Below, piece after piece: positions 59,258 through 64,000 of a stretch of DNA of 64,000 nt. The notes under the pieces are model-generated. The model did not search any database, was not told the origin of the DNA, and worked only from the letters and a program-made list of their open reading frames with translations. The position numbers and the translations under genes are program-made. Numbering within the stretch: position 1 is the stretch's first letter; each line of letters opens with the position of its first letter. Source of the stretch: Anaerolineae bacterium (lineage in GTDB: Bacteria > Chloroflexota > Anaerolineae > Caldilineales > Caldilineaceae); assembly GCA_030432295.1 (NCBI GenBank), contig JAUIHI010000003.1, positions 62,001-126,000 on the forward strand, written 5' to 3'.

Positions 59258-59285
59258 AGTTCGACTTTTCAGAAAAAGTCGAACT
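59258..59285. repeat. AGTTCGACTTTT hairpin family, upstream of a methyltransferase gene
   Basis: AGTTCGACTTTT (59258-59269) pairs perfectly with AAAAGTCGAACT (59274-59285). It begins 12 bp after the SirB1-like stop and ends 33 bp before the ATG at 59319. Confidence 0.75.
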
Positions 59286-59318
59286 ACTGATCCCCACCCC
59301 TTATCTCTGGAAATTCCT

Positions 59319-60122
59319 ATGCCCCCATCCTCTTCACCCCCCATTGACGTGCGCCGTTACAACAGCCGGGCCTGGGATGTGGCCGTGGAACTGGGCAGCG
59401 AGTGGACTCTGCCCGTAGACGCAGCCACCGTCGCCGCGGCCCGCCGGGGCGACTGGTCAATTGTGTTGACGCCGGTCAAGCCCATCCCCGCTGAGTGGTT
59501 TCCGCCCTTCGACAACGCCCGCATCCTCTGCCTGGCTTCCGGTGGCGGCCAGCAAGGCCCAGTCCTGGCCGCGGCGGGGGAAGCCGCGGGCGCGTCAGTC
59601 GTCGTCTTCGACAACTCACCCCGCCAGTTGGAACGGGACCGGGAGGTGGCCCGCCGGGACAAACTGCCCCTCAAAACCGTCGAAGGGGATATGCGGGACC
59701 TCTCCCGCTTCGCCGACGCCACTTTCGATCTGATCGTCCACCCCTGCTCCAACCTCTTCGTGCCCGATGTGCGCCCGGTCTGGCGGGAAGCAGCGCGAGT
59801 GTTGAAACCGGGCGGCGTCCTCCTCTCTGGCTTCATCAACCCGATCCTCTATCTCTTTGATCAAAAAAAGGCCGACGACGGCGTACTCGAAGTACGCCAC
59901 CGACTGCCCTATTCCGACCTGACCAGCATCGCCGCGGAGGAGCGGAGTGAGTATATGGCCGCGCAGGAAGCGCTGGAGTTCGGCCACACCCTGACCGACC
60001 AGATCGCCGGGCAGATCGAGGCCGGGCTGGCCATCACCGGCTTCTACGAGGACGGCTGGCCAGGGATGGCCCTGCACGAGTATACGGAGATGTTTATTGG
60101 GACGCGGGCGACGAAGATTTGA
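59319..60122 (+). CDS. Class I SAM-dependent methyltransferase
   Basis: 267 residues. Motif [20 protein letters not shown], motif [59 protein letters not shown], and motif [22 protein letters not shown] are clear. A C-terminal [27 protein letters not shown] follows the pattern of a common bacterial methyltransferase 11 subgroup of unknown substrate. It is probably co-transcribed with the two genes upstream (gap 72 bp with a hairpin). Confidence 0.9.
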   Translation: MPPSSSPPIDVRRYNSRAWDVAVELGSEWTLPVDAATVAAARRGDWSIVLTPVKPIPAEWFPPFDNARILCLASGGGQQGPVLAAAGEAAGASVVVFDNSPRQLERDREVARRDKLPLKTVEGDMRDLSRFADATFDLIVHPCSNLFVPDVRPVWREAARVLKPGGVLLSGFINPILYLFDQKKADDGVLEVRHRLPYSDLTSIAAEERSEYMAAQEALEFGHTLTDQIAGQIEAGLAITGFYEDGWPGMALHEYTEMFIGTRATKI

Positions 60123-60142
60123 TAACCTTCCAGCGAATAGCA

Positions 60143-60201
60143 AACCACGGAATACACGAAACACACGGAAATTTTCCGTGTGTTTCGTGTATTCCGTGGT
60201 T
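60143..60201. terminator. 59-bp palindrome with 29-bp perfect arms, bidirectional terminator candidate
   Basis: 60143-60171 is the exact inverse of 60173-60201 with a one-base centre. It sits between the convergent methyltransferase and hypE genes. The centre is AT-rich (GGAAATTTTCC). Its length makes it more like an inserted repeat than a minimal terminator. Confidence 0.65.
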
Positions 60202-60215
60202 GTATTTGTTACCCC

Positions 60216-61271
60216 CTAACAAATACGCGGCAACTGCTCCCCGCTGAGCAAATCCACAATCCGGGTGGCGCCGATGGCCGAGCGCATTGTCACCAGCCCG
60301 TCGCCCTGTGCACCGACTTTGCCCACCTGCGCCGCGCCTTGCCCAAGCGGATGCGCCCGTAGAATTTCCAGCGCCCGTTCCCCGTCCTCCGGGGCGACAA
60401 AGGCCACAAAGCGCCCCTCATTCGCCACGTAGAGCGGGTCCAGCCCCAGAATCTCGCACGCGCCGCGAACGTCCTGGCGCACAGGGATGACCGTCTCGTC
60501 GATGTGGACTCGGTGGCCTGATGTCCCGGCGATTTCCACCAGACTGCTCGCCATCCCGCCCCGGGTCATATCCCGCAGGCAGTGGACGTCAATCCCCGCG
60601 TCGAGCAGTTCCCTCACCAGCCCAGCCACACAGGCCGAGTCGCTTTCGATGGCCGTCTCAAATTCCAGCCCCTCGCGCACGGCCATAATCGCAATGCCGT
60701 GACGCCCGATGTCCCCGCTGACCAGCACCACATCCCCCGGCTGCACTTGGGACGGGTCAATCTTGCGCCCGCTCTCCACAAGGCCGATGCCGCTGGTGTT
60801 GATGTACAGCCCGTCGCCCTTGCCCCGGTCTACCACTTTTGTGTCGCCGGTGACGATCTGCACCCCGGCTTCCGCGGCCGCGGCCTGCATCGACTGGACG
60901 ATGCGCCAGAGTTCGTCCATATCCATCCCCTCTTCCAGCACAAAGCCAGCGCTCAGGAAGAGGGGGCGTGCCCCGCACATGGCCAGATCGTTGACAGTGC
61001 CGTGGACGGCCAGGGAGCCGATGTCGCCGCCGGGGAAGAAGCGGGGATGTACGACAAAAGAGTCGGTGGTGAAGGCCAGGCGCGCCCCGCCGATCTCCAA
61101 CAGCGCGCCGTCGTGGCGGGCGTCCAGGGCCGGGTTTTGAAAGGTCGCGCCGAACATCCGCTCGACTAACTGGTTCATCAGCCGACCGCCGCCGCCGTGG
61201 GCCAACTGCACAGTCGGGTAGTCGCTGATGGGGATGGGGCAGGAGAGGGAGAAGGAAGTGGGTATGGACAT
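60216..61271 (-). CDS. hypE: Hydrogenase maturation protein HypE (carbamoyl-dehydratase)
   Basis: 351 residues. The ATG at 61271 is used. Family motifs: [111 protein letters not shown]. The C-terminus is PRIC, the conserved end whose Cys accepts the carbamoyl group from HypF and is dehydrated with ATP to a thiocyanate, the source of the CN ligands of NiFe hydrogenases. It lies downstream of hypD, separated by 118 bp with an imperfect palindrome. Confidence 0.97.
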   Translation of the reverse strand: MSIPTSFSLSCPIPISDYPTVQLAHGGGGRLMNQLVERMFGATFQNPALDARHDGALLEIGGARLAFTTDSFVVHPRFFPGGDIGSLAVHGTVNDLAMCGARPLFLSAGFVLEEGMDMDELWRIVQSMQAAAAEAGVQIVTGDTKVVDRGKGDGLYINTSGIGLVESGRKIDPSQVQPGDVVLVSGDIGRHGIAIMAVREGLEFETAIESDSACVAGLVRELLDAGIDVHCLRDMTRGGMASSLVEIAGTSGHRVHIDETVIPVRQDVRGACEILGLDPLYVANEGRFVAFVAPEDGERALEILRAHPLGQGAAQVGKVGAQGDGLVTMRSAIGATRIVDLLSGEQLPRIC

Positions 61272-61302
61272 TAGAAGGGAATTCCTCAACTTGTAGGGTT
61301 AG

Positions 61303-61391
61303 TAGTTGATTAGTTCATTGGTTGATTGGGGAAGGCCCGTCGCGTCGAACAAATCAACTAATGAACCAATCAACCAGTTGCCCAATCAACT
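61303..61391. repeat. Imperfect palindrome between hypD and hypE (GTTGATTAGTTCATTGG)
   Basis: The left part (61303-61330) and the right part (61352-61391) are complementary in the GTTGATTAGTTCATTGG / CCAATGAACTAATCAAC sense, with a few mismatches. It overlaps the stop codon of hypD. It could reduce read-through into hypE or fold as an mRNA processing site. Confidence 0.6.
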
Positions 61392-62481
61392 ACACAACCA
61401 CCCGTCTGTACCGATAATACGCCGCGCACGCGCCTTCCGACGAAACCATCGGTGCGCCCAGTGGTTTCTCCGGCGTGCAGCGGGTTCCAAAGGCTGGACA
61501 TTCGTGGGGATATTTGATCCCCTGCATAATCTGGCCGCTGATGCACTCGCCGTCTTCTGCCGCAGTAATGCCGGCCACGCCGAATTTGGCCTCCGCGTCG
61601 TAGGCCGCGTAGGGCGGGGTCAAGCCCAGACCGCTGCTGGGAATCTTACCCAGTCCCCGCCAGCCCCGATGCACCACCCGGAAGACGGTACTCACAATCT
61701 CCTGGGCCGGACGATTGCCGTCACGCGTGACGGCCCGCGCGTACTGGTTTTCGACTTCAGCCCGCCCTTCCTCCAACTGTTTGACGCACAGGTAGACCCC
61801 GTGCAGAATGTCCAGGGGTTCAAAGCCGGTGACGACAATCGGCACATTGTATTTGGCCGCGATGGGTTCGTATTCGGTGTAGCCCATAATGGCGCAGACA
61901 TGGCCCGCGGCCAGAAAGCCCTGCACCTGACAATCGGGCGAAGAAAGCAGGGCTTCCATCGCCGGGGGGACCAGCACGTGGGAGGCCAGAATTGAAAAGT
62001 TACGGATGCCCGCCCGCTCGGCCTGATAGACGGCCATTGCGTTGGCCGGTGCGGTCGTCTCAAAGCCCACGGCAAAGAAGACGACTTCTTTGTCTGGGTT
62101 CTCCCGCGCCAGCTTCACCGCGTCCAGAGGCGAATAGACGATGCGCACATCCCCGCCCCGGGACTTGACCGAAAAGAGATCGCCCTTTGTGCCGGGAACC
62201 CGCAGCATATCCCCAAAGGAGCAGAAGATCACTTCTGGACGGCTGGCAATTTCCAGGGCTTTGTCGATCAGTTCCAGGGAAGTCACACAGACCGGGCAGC
62301 CGGGGCCGTGGACCAGCCGGATTTCGTCGGGCAGGAGTTCGTCGATGCCAAAGCGCACAATCGCGTGGGTCTGGCCGCCGCAGACTTCCATCAGCGTCCA
62401 GGGCCGGGTGGTGATGCGCCGGATGGCCGCGGCGAATTGCTGGGCAGCCGCGGGGTCCCGGTATTCGTCGATGAATTTCAT
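61390..62481 (-). CDS. hypD: Hydrogenase maturation protein HypD
   Basis: 363 residues, normal length. Diagnostic motifs: [11 protein letters not shown] (Cys34), GPGCPVCV (Cys62, Cys65), [42 protein letters not shown], and the C-terminal [30 protein letters not shown] with the 4Fe-4S cysteines. HypD works with HypC to assemble the Fe(CN)2CO unit. Its ATG overlaps the hypC stop by 4 bp. Confidence 0.97.
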   Translation of the reverse strand: MKFIDEYRDPAAAQQFAAAIRRITTRPWTLMEVCGGQTHAIVRFGIDELLPDEIRLVHGPGCPVCVTSLELIDKALEIASRPEVIFCSFGDMLRVPGTKGDLFSVKSRGGDVRIVYSPLDAVKLARENPDKEVVFFAVGFETTAPANAMAVYQAERAGIRNFSILASHVLVPPAMEALLSSPDCQVQGFLAAGHVCAIMGYTEYEPIAAKYNVPIVVTGFEPLDILHGVYLCVKQLEEGRAEVENQYARAVTRDGNRPAQEIVSTVFRVVHRGWRGLGKIPSSGLGLTPPYAAYDAEAKFGVAGITAAEDGECISGQIMQGIKYPHECPAFGTRCTPEKPLGAPMVSSEGACAAYYRYRRVVV

Positions 62482-62813
62482 TGGGACACCCCCTGCGGGG
62501 CGGACGGCGGACCACCGACCGCAGACCGCGACTGTCCCGCCGTCTGCGGTCCGCTGTCTGCCGTCTCGCCAGCGGTCAGTTCGTCTAGCTCATCCATCTG
62601 CCGTAAGTACTCAAAGACAATCCCCGCCTCTTCCTCATCCACCTGGCTGATGGCAAAGCCCACATGGACCACCACATAATCGCCCACAGTGGCGTCGGGC
62701 GTGTAGGCCAGACTGACTTCCTTTACGATACCGCTAAAATTGACTCGACCCATCCGGGTAATCGGGTCGTCGCCTGTAATTGTCAAAATCTGACCGGGAA
62801 CGCCGAGACACAT
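62478..62813 (-). CDS. hypC: Hydrogenase maturation chaperone HypC with an extended C-terminus
   Basis: 111 residues; the usual length is 75-95. The start MCLGVPGQI contains the essential Cys2 that binds the iron in HypC-HypD complexes, and [42 protein letters not shown] is the OB-fold core. The last 30 residues (from about 82: [22 protein letters not shown]...) are low-complexity and not part of the family. They are encoded by a GC-rich stretch of repeated CGGACC/CAGACCGC words (62490-62570) resembling a dispersed repeat. The 4-bp overlap with hypD is normal. Confidence 0.95.
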   Translation of the reverse strand: MCLGVPGQILTITGDDPITRMGRVNFSGIVKEVSLAYTPDATVGDYVVVHVGFAISQVDEEEAGIVFEYLRQMDELDELTAGETADSGPQTAGQSRSAVGGPPSAPQGVSQ

Positions 62814-62913
62814 AAGAATACTCCTGTAGGAAATAAAACACGATTTGGGGTGGATTGGGTGGGCGGGAAGGATGATGGGATGACGAGATTATGGGCAGTC
62901 TGCCATCATCCTA

Positions 62914-64000
62914 TCATCTCAGCATCCCTGCTACCACCTGCCCCAGCGCGATGCCGCCGTCGTTGGGCGGGACCTGTTTGTGCCAGATGGGATGGAAACC
63001 CGCGGCCCGCAGGCGGTCAATCGTCGTTTCGCTGAGCAGCCGGTTCTGGAAACAGCCGCCGGTCAGGGCCACATCGGCGACTCCGGTGATTGAGCCTGTC
63101 GAAATCCGCTGAGCCACCGCCACGGCGATCTCCGCCAGTGTGCTGTGGAAGCGGGCGGCGCACAGGCTGACCGGTGTGCGCCGGGAAATGTCTGTGAGCA
63201 GTTCTTCCAGCAGGGGCTGCCAATCGACCACCAGCACATCCCCCTCGCCTGCGCGCAGACTGAACTGATAGGGTTTGCCGCCCTGCCCGTCCGCGGTAAA
63301 CTCCAGGGCCATCGCTGCCTCGCCCTCAAAAGAGGAGCGCTGGCGCAGCCCCAGCAGACTGGCCACGCCGTCGAAAAGCCGCCCCGCGCTGGTCGTCACA
63401 GGTGCATTGACCCCCCGTTCGATCATCTGGCCGAAGAGCCGTTTTTCGTCTGCGCTCAGGGCCGCCACAGAGGGTAGCCAATCCCAATCCAACGCCTTTT
63501 CGCCAAAACATTCGTATAGCAAACCGAAGGCCGAGCGTCGGGGTTCGCGCACAGCCGTCTCGCAACCGGGCAAGCGGAAAGGGCGCAGATGGGCCACCCG
63601 TCGGAATCCGTCGCCGTCCACCAGCAGAAACTCTCCGCCCCAGATTGTACCATCCGTGCCATAGCCTGTCCCATCCCAGGCAATGCCGAGGACTGGCGAG
63701 AAGTCGGACTTTTCCAAAAAGTCTGACTTCTCCAAGAAGTCCAACTTCTGGTTCTCGGCCATACAGGCCAGCACATGTGCGTAGTGGTGTTGGACTTTCA
63801 CCAGTGGCACGCCTTGCTCCTCGGCCAGTTGCGCCGCGAAACGGGTGGACGGATAGTCCGGGTGACTGTCGCAGGCAATCAGCTCTGGTTTGGCTTCGTA
63901 TAGGGTCGTCAGACTGTCGTTCGCCTGTTCAAATGCGGCGAAGGCGTGGGCATTTTCCAGATCGCCCAAATGCTGACTGAGGAAGACATTGCCATCCACG
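62914..64000 (-). CDS. hypF: Carbamoyltransferase HypF, C-terminal part (gene runs off the window)
   Basis: The frame is open to the right edge, so the N-terminal acylphosphatase, zinc-finger and YrdC-like domains are outside. Visible: VDGNVFLSQHLGDLEN, KPELIACDSHPDYPSTRFA, VKVQHHYAHVLACMAEN, PVLGIAWDGTGYGTDGTIWGGEFLL, TSAGRLFDGVASLLGLR, VALTGGCFQNRLLSE, NDGGIALGQ, all typical of the Kae1-like carbamoyltransferase domain. Between AEN and PVLGIAWDG sits KLDFLEKSDFLEKSDFS, about ten residues more than usual, encoded by an in-frame copy of the hairpin repeat family. HypF carbamoylates HypE. The gap to hypC is 100 bp with an imperfect inverted repeat. Confidence 0.96.
   Translation of the reverse strand, partial: VDGNVFLSQHLGDLENAHAFAAFEQANDSLTTLYEAKPELIACDSHPDYPSTRFAAQLAEEQGVPLVKVQHHYAHVLACMAENQKLDFLEKSDFLEKSDFSPVLGIAWDGTGYGTDGTIWGGEFLLVDGDGFRRVAHLRPFRLPGCETAVREPRRSAFGLLYECFGEKALDWDWLPSVAALSADEKRLFGQMIERGVNAPVTTSAGRLFDGVASLLGLRQRSSFEGEAAMALEFTADGQGGKPYQFSLRAGEGDVLVVDWQPLLEELLTDISRRTPVSLCAARFHSTLAEIAVAVAQRISTGSITGVADVALTGGCFQNRLLSETTIDRLRAAGFHPIWHKQVPPNDGGIALGQVVAGMLR
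63698..63732 (-). repeat. Hairpin repeat inside the hypF coding sequence
   Basis: GAGAAGTCGGACTTTT (63698-63713) pairs with 63717-63732 in 15 of 16 positions. Sequence and length match the AGAAGTTCGACTTTT family with two substitutions per arm. A shortened AGAAGTCCAACTTCT palindrome follows. On the minus strand the insert is in frame and encodes the LDFLEKSDFLEKSDF stretch. Confidence 0.75.

Noticed and set aside
1-64000. tRNA, rRNA, riboswitch, transposase or phage genes
   Set aside because: None was recognised by eye. A covariance-model search (tRNAscan, Infernal) would be needed to exclude small RNAs.

Overview
The window is about 60% GC and most likely comes from a chromosome of a Chloroflexota bacterium (Anaerolineae or Caldilineae type). 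The basis is inference from several traits: a MalT-like LuxR regulator with a STAND ATPase core, NarL-type two-component genes, very large secreted proteins with Thr/Pro linkers, and a C-terminal YLP-type motif shared by several secreted proteins. No rRNA, tRNA, CRISPR array, transposase or phage gene was seen.

Layout. (1) 1-3377: end of a D-2-hydroxyacid dehydrogenase gene, then a CAP-domain secreted protein. (2) 3421-7225, minus strand: four-gene operon of a Gfo/Idh/MocA oxidoreductase, a C45 acyltransferase/peptidase, a cupin and an aldo/keto reductase. (3) 7787-16799, plus strand: an enolase-superfamily enzyme, a MalT-like activator, a secreted alpha/beta hydrolase, a small conserved protein, a DUF4386 membrane protein, an AHSA1/SRPBCC protein of lower GC, and a quinone-oxidoreductase-like MDR. 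Two promoters here share a motif and may be targets of the MalT-like activator. (4) 16844-27229, minus strand: eleven genes for sugar or sugar-acid metabolism (rhamnonate dehydratase-like enzyme, dehydrogenases, two xylose-isomerase-like TIM barrels, two Gfo/Idh/MocA proteins, an Ldh2-type dehydrogenase) plus a DLH hydrolase, a DinB protein and one unknown. (5) 27430-53785: surface and signalling block with an FN3-rich protein, two paralogous sensor kinases (one split by a frameshift), a NarL-type regulator, a receiver-only regulator, a 2772-residue repeat protein, a beta-helix protein, an orphan sugar-binding lipoprotein and a multi-propeller protein. (6) 54023-60122: M20 peptidase, two methyltransferases, a DUF6909-like protein and a SirB1-like protein. 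(7) 60216-64000, minus strand: hypF-hypC-hypD-hypE, for NiFe hydrogenase maturation; no hydrogenase subunit is in the window.

The most unusual property is the density and variety of intergenic inverted repeats. Nearly every gap over about 95 bp holds a near-perfect palindrome, from several unrelated sequence families. One family (core AGTTCGACTTTT) has five intergenic copies, four of them 27-47 nt upstream of a start codon, and a sixth related copy lies in frame inside hypF. A 130-bp palindromic element occurs twice in opposite orientation. A second notable signal is a three-part promoter module (GGGAA-N3-TTCCC, TTTTTCCCG, -10 box) repeated with identical spacing upstream of the receiver-only regulator and of the 2772-residue surface protein, which suggests a dedicated regulatory circuit for the surface block.
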